Source: DATMBL01 sp050735975
GTDB lineage: Bacteria > Desulfobacterota > Binatia > UBA9968
NCBI GenBank assembly: GCA_050735975.1
Contig: JBOHVS010000236.1
Coordinates: forward strand, 1 to 40,023
Direction: 5' to 3'
DNA length: 40,023 nucleotides
The notes beneath the pieces were generated by a model. It was not told the origin of the DNA. It did no database searches and saw only the letters and a list, made by a program, of their open reading frames with translations. The position numbers and the translations under genes were made by a program. Shown piece after piece: positions 31,438 to 38,829 of the stretch; the first letter of the stretch is position 1, and each line of letters begins with the position of its first letter.

Positions 31438-32639
31438 AATTCGGAATCGACCGACTGCTGGAAGAGCCCGTGCTCAGAAAACCTCTGGCGGGACGCCGTG
31501 TGGCTTTGCTCGCGCATCCTGCCTCGGTGACGCGGGACCTGGTTCATTCGATCGACGCGCTCGCCGCGTTCAAAGACATCAAATTGGTTGTGGCCTTCGG
31601 CCCGCAGCACGGGCTCCGGGGCGACAAGCAAGACAACATGATCGAATCGCCGGACTTCACCGATTCATTACATGGGATTCCGGTCTTTAGTCTCTACGGC
31701 GACGTGCGCCGTCCCTCGGCCGCGATGATGGACAGCTTCGATGTTCTGCTCGTCGATCTGCAAGATTTGGGCTGCCGCGTCTACACCTTTATTACGACCC
31801 TGTGTTACGTTCTCGAAGCTGCGGCAGAGCAGGGCAAGACCGTCTGGGTGCTCGACCGGCCCAACCCGGTCGGCCGTCCCGTAGAGGGACTGCGGCTGAG
31901 GCCAGGCTGGGAGAGCTTTGTGGGCGCCGGGCCGCTCCCGATGCGTCACGGGCTTACCCTGGGTGAGCTTGCGAAATGGTTCATAAACACGCTTCGCCTC
32001 GATGTCGAGTGCGAAGTTGTGAAGATGGATGGCTGGGAACCGTCGAGCGCGCCGGGTTACGGCTGGCCGATCGGCGAGCGCGCGTGGGTGAATCCGAGCC
32101 CGAACGCGCCCAATCTCTGGATGGCGCGCTGCTACGGTGGAACTGTGATGTTGGAAGGCACGACCCTCTCCGAGGGGCGCGGCACCACGCGCCCTTTGGA
32201 GCTCTTCGGTGCGCCGGATCTTGAGCCGCGCTCTCTACTGGCAAAAATGCACTCGCTCGCGCCGCAATGGCTGCGCGGCGGCCGGCTGCGGGATTGCTCG
32301 TTCGAGCCGGCGTTTCACAAGCACGCGGGCAAGCTCTGCGCTGGAATACAAATCCACCTCGACCACGCGAGCTACGATCACAACATCTTTCGGCCGTGGC
32401 GGCTAGTCGCCCTTGCGCTTAAATCGTTGCGGGCTCTTCGACCGCAATATGATCTCTGGCGCGACTTTCGCTACGAGTACGAACACGACCGGCTCGCCAT
32501 CGATGTGATCAATGGAAGCGAGCTGCTGCGCCGATGGGTAGATGATCCTGCAGCCACTCCCGCCGATCTCGACGCCCTCGCCGCAACGGACGAGGCCGCG
32601 TGGCTCGGCGAGCGCGAATCGTTGCTGCTGTATCGTTGA
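31434..32639 (+). CDS. namZ: Exo-beta-N-acetylmuramidase NamZ (DUF1343, YbbC-like)
   Basis: A 401-residue protein with an N-terminal Rossmann-like DUF1343 domain and a smaller C-terminal domain. Conserved blocks are RVALLAHPASV (about 22-32), FGPQHGLRGD (about 55-64), DLQDLGCRVYTFITTL (about 107-122), DRPNPVGR (about 142-149) and GPLPMRHGLTLGELA (about 165-179). Characterised NamZ removes N-acetylmuramic acid from the non-reducing end of peptidoglycan fragments. No signal peptide is obvious, so this copy would act in the cytoplasm, consistent with recycling of imported muropeptides. It starts within the ATGA of the DOMON-like gene, showing co-translation. Confidence 0.92.
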   Translation: MKFGIDRLLEEPVLRKPLAGRRVALLAHPASVTRDLVHSIDALAAFKDIKLVVAFGPQHGLRGDKQDNMIESPDFTDSLHGIPVFSLYGDVRRPSAAMMDSFDVLLVDLQDLGCRVYTFITTLCYVLEAAAEQGKTVWVLDRPNPVGRPVEGLRLRPGWESFVGAGPLPMRHGLTLGELAKWFINTLRLDVECEVVKMDGWEPSSAPGYGWPIGERAWVNPSPNAPNLWMARCYGGTVMLEGTTLSEGRGTTRPLELFGAPDLEPRSLLAKMHSLAPQWLRGGRLRDCSFEPAFHKHAGKLCAGIQIHLDHASYDHNIFRPWRLVALALKSLRALRPQYDLWRDFRYEYEHDRLAIDVINGSELLRRWVDDPAATPADLDALAATDEAAWLGERESLLLYR

Positions 32640-32838
32640 AGTAGCCGCAGCTTCAGTCCCGTGCCGTCTTCGAACTCGAGGCACGGAACATACGCCGGCC
32701 AAAACAATCGTTGCAGCGGACTCGTTTGAAAAAAACTGAATTGCCTTCGTACTTAGATTCACTCCAAACGCAGAGAGGTGTATGGTTCTATTGTACGGTT
32801 GGTAAATCCTAAATCCAAAATCGAAAATCCAAATCGCA

Positions 32839-33864
32839 TCAGTGGGTTGCCGTCAATCCTAATTTAAGGATCCGCTGGATCGTTCTTTCGTAGCTGAGTC
32901 CCGCTTTCACCGCGGATTGCGCAAATTCATCTTCGCGCTCCAGATTAGGATTAGGGTTGGCTTCCAGGATGACGATCTCGCCTTCGGGGGTGATCCGCAG
33001 GTCGATTCTACCGTAACCGCGGATGCGCAAGGCCCGGTAGGCGGCCTTGCAGATTTTGGCGATTCGCTGGGCCATGCCGTTTGCCATGGGTTCGGCGAAG
33101 ATATTCTGGATTCCCCAACGTTTTCTATAGGCGTCGTCCCACTTGGCTTTAAACGTGGAGAATTTGGGCTGGTCGGCCGGCACTTCGGAAAAAATAACCT
33201 CGCGGAACGGGAAAACCCTCAAACGTTCGTTGCCGAGAATGCTTACATAAAGCTCCCGGCCCTCGATGTACTCTTCGGCCAGAGCTTCCTGACTCATCCG
33301 TTCGTGAATAAACCGAACCCGTTCTTCGAAAGCTTCGTCGCTGTCAACAAACGATTCTTGAGAAATTCCGTAGGAGGCTTCTTCTTTCAGAGGCTTGATG
33401 AAGAGAGGAAACCTCAGCCGCTTAGGCCTCTTGATCATCGATCCCGGAGAGAAAAGGGCGAAATTCGGCACGCGAATTTTGTGATAGGCCAGCAACTCTT
33501 TCGCCATACCCTTGTTCTTGCACAGGGTAAGCCCCGTCGGACTCGCGCCGGTATAGGGCACGTCCATCATTTCGAGCAGGCCCGCCACATTCCGATCGTA
33601 AGCGGAAACCTCGTTGAAATGTTCGGTAAGGTTGAAGACAATGTCGGGAGGGTGGGCCTTGATCTCGTCGATGATCATACCGGGTTCATCCCAAACTCCG
33701 ATGGTTCTTACTTCATGTCCGAGTTTCTTGAGCGCTTCGATGACGTGCGCCTCAGCCGCCCAATCATCGGTCTTGAGCTCTTTTGTGAAGTCTTGATCCG
33801 CCGGGGGCGTGCCCGCGGTGTCGAAAAGCACCAAGACTTTATATCGCTTCCTGGCCCGGACCAT
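32839..33864 (-). CDS. D-alanine--D-alanine ligase-like ATP-grasp enzyme
   Basis: A 341-residue ATP-grasp ligase. The N-terminal domain (about 1-115) has DIVFNLTEHFNE, the counterpart of the Ddl FxxxHG region but with a changed loop. The ATP-grasp core has FPLFIKPLKEEASYGIS (about 172-188), the EEYIEGRELYV grasp strand and the metal motif RIDLRI...ILEANPNPNL (about 290-315), as in Ddl. The lysine/arginine set suggests real catalysis, but the substrate loop differs from housekeeping Ddl, so it may join other amino acids or tag a protein or peptide. Its start is 3 bp after the stop of the upstream zinc metallopeptidase, so the two are translationally coupled. Confidence 0.88.
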   Translation of the reverse strand: MVRARKRYKVLVLFDTAGTPPADQDFTKELKTDDWAAEAHVIEALKKLGHEVRTIGVWDEPGMIIDEIKAHPPDIVFNLTEHFNEVSAYDRNVAGLLEMMDVPYTGASPTGLTLCKNKGMAKELLAYHKIRVPNFALFSPGSMIKRPKRLRFPLFIKPLKEEASYGISQESFVDSDEAFEERVRFIHERMSQEALAEEYIEGRELYVSILGNERLRVFPFREVIFSEVPADQPKFSTFKAKWDDAYRKRWGIQNIFAEPMANGMAQRIAKICKAAYRALRIRGYGRIDLRITPEGEIVILEANPNPNLEREDEFAQSAVKAGLSYERTIQRILKLGLTATH

Positions 33865-33867
33865 CGA

Positions 33868-34917
33868 TTACGTCTCCTTGAACTTGCCGGTAAGTCGATA
33901 ATGGGATGCTAAAGTCGCCAGGTAGGCTGCGATCTCCAAACCGGCGGCGTCGGAACGAACGCGCAGATCCAGTTCGGCGCAACGTTCGATCAGTTCGCGC
34001 AGCAAGCGGTTTAAAGTTATTTTTGGCTCGCCCGTCCATGCCGATACGGCGTTCAGGATCGGCTTGGTCGAACGACGCAAAAAAGTTGCCGCGCGTTCAC
34101 TGCCCGGCGAGGCTTCAGAGTCGGCGAACAGTTTTCTTAGATCGGCGTCGAAGAAGTCGGGAAAATCCTGCGCGTAGATGCGCCGGCGCTTTTTGTAGTA
34201 CACCGCGAGGCGGGAGCGCAGACGCGAGGCTTCGCTCATCTTGGCCTTTGAGAAGACCAACGGCGGTTTGCCGGCGAGTTTTTGCATAAGCCCGTCAACG
34301 TATTCCAGTTTCTCCAAGGCTTTCCAATCGCGGTACTGGAGTCGCCAGTCCAACTCGGGTGTGAGCCAGATGGCGACCGTTTCGGCAAAATCTTCCTCCG
34401 GATGACTCTGGGCATACCAGCCGTCGAGGTGCCGGACGAAGCGCTTACTGTATGGGCGGGCGCGAAAACTTTCGGAATACTCCAGCGATGGCGGACCGAA
34501 TAATGTTTTCCAGCGACGGTCCTTTTGTAAAAGATAGGCATGATTAAGCACGTGACCCGTCTCATGACGAAGCAGGCGCATACACCAGAATTCGGTGCCG
34601 CCTTCCACTTCCAGCATCATTTTCTCTTCGAGTCTTTTTAGGCGTGGATGCGCCAGGTAGAACGGAATTGCAATGGTCGTCGATCCTTCAAGACAGAACC
34701 ATTCGTCACCCAGATAGCAAAGCGGCTTGAAGGTGATCCCCTTGGCTTCCAACTGGCGGTAAAAAGTTTCGATGCGGGACTCCAGTTCTGTGCCGGTGAT
34801 CGTGAGCTTTAGATCACAGATCCGCATCTGCAATAGTTGGTCATCGCTCAGGTTCGAGAGGTCCGGGGCCGCAGCAACGGAGGCAGAAGCGGGCGGCTTG
34901 CCTTCTGGTCTTTCCAT
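33868..34917 (-). CDS. Putative zinc-binding metallopeptidase (gluzincin-like), partner of ATP-grasp
   Basis: A 349-residue protein with the zinc motif HETGH (RLLRHETGHVLNHAY, about residues 115-129) and a later HPEEDFAETVAIW helix that supplies the third acidic ligand, the order of gluzincin peptidases. An EFWCMRLLRHETGH run marks the putative zinc-binding metallopeptidase family often found with ATP-grasp ligases. There is no signal peptide or membrane part. The remaining C-terminal half is helical and basic (RLAVYYKKRRRIYAQ). It is the first gene of a two-gene minus-strand operon, 3 bp before the ligase. No function is proven; removal of residues added by the ligase is a natural hypothesis. 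Confidence 0.83.
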   Translation of the reverse strand: MERPEGKPPASASVAAAPDLSNLSDDQLLQMRICDLKLTITGTELESRIETFYRQLEAKGITFKPLCYLGDEWFCLEGSTTIAIPFYLAHPRLKRLEEKMMLEVEGGTEFWCMRLLRHETGHVLNHAYLLQKDRRWKTLFGPPSLEYSESFRARPYSKRFVRHLDGWYAQSHPEEDFAETVAIWLTPELDWRLQYRDWKALEKLEYVDGLMQKLAGKPPLVFSKAKMSEASRLRSRLAVYYKKRRRIYAQDFPDFFDADLRKLFADSEASPGSERAATFLRRSTKPILNAVSAWTGEPKITLNRLLRELIERCAELDLRVRSDAAGLEIAAYLATLASHYRLTGKFKET

Positions 34918-34999
34918 TAGCCGCTATTTTAACAAAGCAGGCTGAAACCGGCCATCAAAAAGCGGAGGCGGGCGAATCTATCGCTAAGGACGAGGGAAG

Positions 35000-35077
35000 G
35001 CAGGGAGCAAGGAGCACGGGGCAGGGAGCCGCCGACCTCTGACTTCTGATATCTGTCCCGTGCTTTTTGCTCCCTGC
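35000..35077. repeat. Long hairpin with interspersed repeat in the loop
   Basis: GCAGGGAGCAAGGAGCACGG followed by G (35000-35020) and its partner at 35057-35077 form a 21-bp stem with two mismatches. The loop contains the 30-bp unit shared with 13879-13908 (here 35021-35050, one mismatch). The hairpin lies 75 bp beyond the stop of the quinone oxidoreductase gene and before the metallopeptidase start, so it may insulate the two minus-strand units as a terminator, though no T-run follows on either side. It may equally be a small mobile repeat. Confidence 0.75.
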
Positions 35078-35151
35078 GCTTTGCCGGTTCGTATGTTGAA
35101 GCGAGTCGGGCGAGCGCAACGACGCAGATGGCCTCTTTTGGGCGGTCTGAC

Positions 35152-36123
35152 TTACATGGTCAGCACGACCTTGCCGAAATGTTCCCGTCCTTCAAGATAG
35201 CGCTGCGCCGCGCGCGCCTCGGATAGCGGGAAGGTCTTTCCGATCACCACGCGAAGCTTTTTGTCCTTGACGAGTTTCAGGATCGAGTCCAACTGTTTAA
35301 AGTCGCCGGCATGCGCTTTCAGATGGTTGGTGATGGAGAAACGCGTAGCGGTGCGGCCCTCGCCGAGCGCCGGCGGTTGATCGGGAATTGCTCCGAAAGC
35401 TCCGCCGATCGAGACCAGCCGGCCGCCGGGAGCCAGCGCTTCCAGGCTCTTCTTGTATACATCGCCGCCGATCATCTCCAGCACGGCATCGACGCCGCGG
35501 TTGTTCGTGATTCGCATGACTTCAGGGGCAAAGTCCTTCTTCGTGTAGTCGATGACTTGATTGGCTCCAAGTTCCTGTAGTTTATGACATTTGTCGTCGC
35601 CGCTGGAAGTCGTGATCACCTTCGCGCCCAAATGCTTTCCAATCTGGATCGCCGCGATGCCGACTCCGCTGCTGCCCGCTTGCACGAGCAGCCATTCGCC
35701 TGCTTTGAGCTTGCCGTCGGCCAGTAACCCGAACCAGGCGGTGAGAAATACGGTCGGAACCGCGGCCGCGGTCGCCGAGTCGACGCCGTCGGGGACTGAG
35801 CAGGCTTCGGCGACTTTCGCAACCGCGTATTCCGCGTATCCCCCTTTGCCCGTGTAAGCGACGACCCGCTGGCCGGCTTTGAATGACTCAACTCCCGCGC
35901 CGACTTTGGTAACAGGTCCGGCAAACTCTCGCCCCGGAATGATCGGCAACTCTTCGGGAGAGATCCGGTAGGTGCCGCGCCGCAATCCGAGGTCGGCGCG
36001 GTTCAACGAAGCGGCTTCGACTTTGATGAGAACCTCGTTGCTGCCCGCCTCAGGAATGGGAACGTCCTCGTACTGAAGCGCCTCTTCCGTGGGCCCGAAT
36101 TTGTGAATGCGAATCGCTTTCAT
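35152..36123 (-). CDS. Zinc-independent MDR quinone oxidoreductase-like protein
   Basis: A 323-residue medium-chain dehydrogenase/reductase. The GroES-like N-terminal domain has IPGREFAGPV and GQRVVAYTGKGGYAEYAV, without the cysteine set of zinc alcohol dehydrogenases. The Rossmann domain has the nucleotide loop AGSSGVGIAAIQIGKHLGAK (about 150-169), followed by ITTSSGDDKC, which is more typical of NADPH use. The end HFGKVVLTM is the family terminus. GGAGG right before the ATG at 36123 fixes the start over the longer frame. Members reduce quinones or enones. It lies 65 bp downstream of the FAD monooxygenase on the same strand, so the two may act together on aromatic or quinoid compounds. Confidence 0.92.
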   Translation of the reverse strand: MKAIRIHKFGPTEEALQYEDVPIPEAGSNEVLIKVEAASLNRADLGLRRGTYRISPEELPIIPGREFAGPVTKVGAGVESFKAGQRVVAYTGKGGYAEYAVAKVAEACSVPDGVDSATAAAVPTVFLTAWFGLLADGKLKAGEWLLVQAGSSGVGIAAIQIGKHLGAKVITTSSGDDKCHKLQELGANQVIDYTKKDFAPEVMRITNNRGVDAVLEMIGGDVYKKSLEALAPGGRLVSIGGAFGAIPDQPPALGEGRTATRFSITNHLKAHAGDFKQLDSILKLVKDKKLRVVIGKTFPLSEARAAQRYLEGREHFGKVVLTM

Positions 36124-36188
36124 GAGACCTCCGTAAAGCTTCAGATTTAAGAGTATACGCTTAGAATATGCAGGCCGAACTTGAGCTG

Positions 36189-37412
36189 TCAATCGGTGAG
36201 AGAGTTCACTTTTACATGTTCAGGGCGGATGCCGATACCGATAAGCCAGGCCGGAATGCGCCGGAGAAGCGGAATGGCCGAGATCAAACGGAGCACAAAC
36301 GGCGGCTTGAGCGGCTTGGTTTCACTTAACACGCGCACAATCACCCTTCGCTGCAGCAAAACCTGCATCCGCTGAGTTACGCGCGTCGGAAACTCGCGTC
36401 TCTTCTGTATCTGCCGCAGATGATCGGTTTCTATTGTTCTCGCGCGCAGCGGTTCTGCCAGAATATTCGCCGCAGCGACTGCGTCTTGAACCGCAAGATT
36501 AATGCCCACGCCACCCACCGGAGACATCGCGTGGGCGGCATCTCCGACGCAGACAAAGCCGGGACGGAACCAACGGGATAAGCGATCGACCCGCACTGTC
36601 AACAACTTCACGTCCTCCCAGTTGCGCGGCTCTCCGGCGCGGTCTCGCGCGAACGGAACCAGTTGGGCCACTTTCTGGCGAAAAGACTCGAAGCCCTGGC
36701 GGCGGATCTCCTCAAACTGCCCTTTGGGAATGACGTAGCCGCACTGCCAATAGCCGCCGCGATTGATCGTGATGAAAATTCGCCCGACGTCAAACCGTCC
36801 CATGGTTTGCGCCGGGTCATCCGGAGCTCGTGAAATCCGGAACCATAGAACATCCATCGGCGCGCCCAAATCCTTCACGCGCAAACCGGCCTTCTCTCGC
36901 AGGATCGAATTACGGCCGTCCGCCGCTACGACAAGATCGGCGGACACCGCGAGCGCGCCGTTACGCGTCTTAGCCTCGATGCCGATTACGCGTCCCGCTT
37001 TCTCGATAAGGCCGGTCACCTCAGCCTCCATCAGAAGACGAAATGTGGGATAGCGGCCGGCATGGCCGGCAAGGAAGTTGAGAAAATCCCATTGCGGCAT
37101 GAAAGCGATAAAACGGCAGCGGGTCGGCAGGTGCGTAAAATCCGCCACCGTCAGCGTCCTTTCGCCGACTTGCGCTTTCAGCTCGCGAACCTCTTGGTGC
37201 GGCAACTTGAGAAACTCGTTCAGCAATCTCAGCTCGTGCATCACTTCGAGTGTCGATGGATGAATCGTATCGCCCCGAAAATCGTGTAGAAAATCCCCGT
37301 GTTTTTCGAGGACAATCACGTCCACACCGGCTCGCGCGAGTAAAAACCCCAGCATCATGCCGGCCGGGCCGCCGCCCGCGATGCAGCATTGTACGGAAAT
37401 CCTGTTAGTCAT
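36189..37412 (-). CDS. FAD-dependent monooxygenase (PHBH/UbiH-like)
   Basis: A 407-residue class A flavin hydroxylase. Visible motifs are GGGPAGMMLGFLLARAG (about 13-29) for the FAD dinucleotide fold with its acidic VLEKHGDF end, the DG motif VVAADGRNS (about 161-169) and the GD motif CVGDAAHAMSPVGGVGINLA (about 290-309). The C-terminal region is basic and partly hydrophobic (LLRRIPAWLIGIGIRP) and may touch the membrane. Family members insert one oxygen atom into aromatic rings using NAD(P)H. No signal peptide is present. It is the first gene of a two-gene unit with the MDR oxidoreductase. Confidence 0.92.
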   Translation of the reverse strand: MTNRISVQCCIAGGGPAGMMLGFLLARAGVDVIVLEKHGDFLHDFRGDTIHPSTLEVMHELRLLNEFLKLPHQEVRELKAQVGERTLTVADFTHLPTRCRFIAFMPQWDFLNFLAGHAGRYPTFRLLMEAEVTGLIEKAGRVIGIEAKTRNGALAVSADLVVAADGRNSILREKAGLRVKDLGAPMDVLWFRISRAPDDPAQTMGRFDVGRIFITINRGGYWQCGYVIPKGQFEEIRRQGFESFRQKVAQLVPFARDRAGEPRNWEDVKLLTVRVDRLSRWFRPGFVCVGDAAHAMSPVGGVGINLAVQDAVAAANILAEPLRARTIETDHLRQIQKRREFPTRVTQRMQVLLQRRVIVRVLSETKPLKPPFVLRLISAIPLLRRIPAWLIGIGIRPEHVKVNSLTD

Positions 37413-37614
37413 TGCAGCTTCGGGATCGGCGCCGATTTCAGCCGCAAAGTCGATGTCTACTTATTGACGTCGCTACTCACGGTGAACTATGCTGCGCTCC
37501 GGTTGAGAAGCGGACTTAACTTCATGTTCGTTAGGCTCGTATTCAGTTTATCGTATCTTTAGGGAATTCGAAGTGGGGCGGAAATTTTGGTGGTGGGTGG
37601 TTCAATCTGCCCCA

Positions 37615-37681
37615 AGATCCCTCACTTCGTTCGGGATGACAAATCCTTTAGGTCATTCCGAGCGGGAGCGAGGAATCTTTC
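37615..37681. repeat. Inverted pair of GTCAT...GAGCG intergenic repeats
   Basis: The 340-bp gap (37413-37752) between divergent genes holds no ORF but contains two facing copies of a 25-30 bp repeat: GATCCCTCACTTCGTTCGGG then ATGAC (37616-37640), and GTCATTCCGAGCGGGAGCGA then GGAATC (37652-37677). They form an imperfect stem with an 11-bp loop. The same family appears at 18876-18957. It lies upstream of the D-hydroxyacid dehydrogenase gene, outside its ribosome-binding region. Confidence 0.75.
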
Positions 37682-37752
37682 TTGATGTTAAAAGTGGGCT
37701 CCGATTGTAACGGAACCACGGCGGAAAATTTTAAGTGAAAGGAATTATCGGA

Positions 37753-38730
37753 ATGAAGATCGCCGTAATCGATGATTATCAGGACGCGTTTCGCACTCTA
37801 AAGTGTTACCCCAAGCTGAAGGATCATGAGGTGATGGTTTACACTGATACTGAAAAGGAGCCGGCGCGGCTCGCGGAGCGATTGAAGGATGTCGAGGCAG
37901 TGGTGTTGACTCAACAACGCTCGCGTTTCCCGAGAGCCGTCATCGAGCGTTTACCGAAACTGAGGCTCATTAGCCAGACCGGGCGCGCTGCCGCGCATAT
38001 CGACGTCCGGGCCTGCACGGAAAGAGGAATCATCGTATGCGCCGGCGGCGCCGGAAATCCGGTTGCGACCGCGGAGCTTACGTGGGCTCTGATTCTGGCG
38101 GCGCTCCGGCACGTCCCCTATGAAGTGAAACGGCTGAGGGAAGGACATTGGCAATCGACCTTGGGCGTGTCCGTCAAGGGCAAGTCGCTGGGAGTCTACG
38201 CCTTCGGCCGAATCGGCAGCCTGGTTGCGAACGTGGGTCGCGCCTTCGGCGCGCGAGTCGTCTGCTGGGGCCGGGAAGCATCGACCGGGCGCGCACGGCA
38301 GGCCGGTTATGAAATCGCCAAAGACCGCCGGACCTTCTTCGGCGAAGCCGATATCTTGAGCTTGCACATCCCGCTCAACAATGAAACCCGCGGCATCGTC
38401 ACGCGCGAGGACCTGAGTTGCATGAAGCCTACGGCGCTCATCGTTAACACGAGCCGCGCCGGGCTAATCGCCGAGGGCGCTTTGGTGGAAGCGCTCAAGG
38501 CTGGACGGCCGGGCTCCGCGGCAGTGGACGTCTATGAGGAGGAACCGGTGACCGGCGCTGACCATCCGCTGCTGAAAATGGATAATGTCGTCTGCACGCC
38601 TCACCTCGGCTATGTTGAGAAGGACACCTATGAAGAATACTATGGGGTGGTGGTCGAGCAAATTCTCGCTTTCGCCGCCGGCAGCCCCCTCCATGTGGTT
38701 AATCCCGAGGCACTGGGAAAGAAGGAATGA
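37753..38730 (+). CDS. D-2-hydroxyacid dehydrogenase family protein (SerA/GhrB-like)
   Basis: A 325-residue NAD(P)-dependent oxidoreductase. The catalytic trio is present: R in VNTSRAG (about 229), E in VYEEEP (about 260) and H in TPHLGY (about 281). The nucleotide loop reads VYAFGRIGS, with alanine in place of the first glycine of GxGxxG, and the strand after it ends in CWGRE rather than an aspartate, which favours NADP over NAD. The ATG at 37753 follows GGAATTATC and is preferred to an ATG six codons upstream. The gene is followed by an A/G-rich 100-bp gap and then the 3-hydroxyacyl-CoA dehydrogenase gene. The substrate is unknown. Confidence 0.9.
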   Translation: MKIAVIDDYQDAFRTLKCYPKLKDHEVMVYTDTEKEPARLAERLKDVEAVVLTQQRSRFPRAVIERLPKLRLISQTGRAAAHIDVRACTERGIIVCAGGAGNPVATAELTWALILAALRHVPYEVKRLREGHWQSTLGVSVKGKSLGVYAFGRIGSLVANVGRAFGARVVCWGREASTGRARQAGYEIAKDRRTFFGEADILSLHIPLNNETRGIVTREDLSCMKPTALIVNTSRAGLIAEGALVEALKAGRPGSAAVDVYEEEPVTGADHPLLKMDNVVCTPHLGYVEKDTYEEYYGVVVEQILAFAAGSPLHVVNPEALGKKE

Positions 38731-38829
38731 AGAAGCAAAGAGCAGGGCGCAAGGAGCGAGAAGCAGGGAACTGCGGCTTATTGGCGGTATTTCCGTTACT
38801 TGAGATTCTGTCAGTGTTGGGAATAAGTC

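Noticed and set aside
32917..33912. 331-codon plus-strand frame opposite the Ddl-like ligase
   Set aside because: Complete shadow of the ligase gene; the minus frame carries all ATP-grasp motifs.
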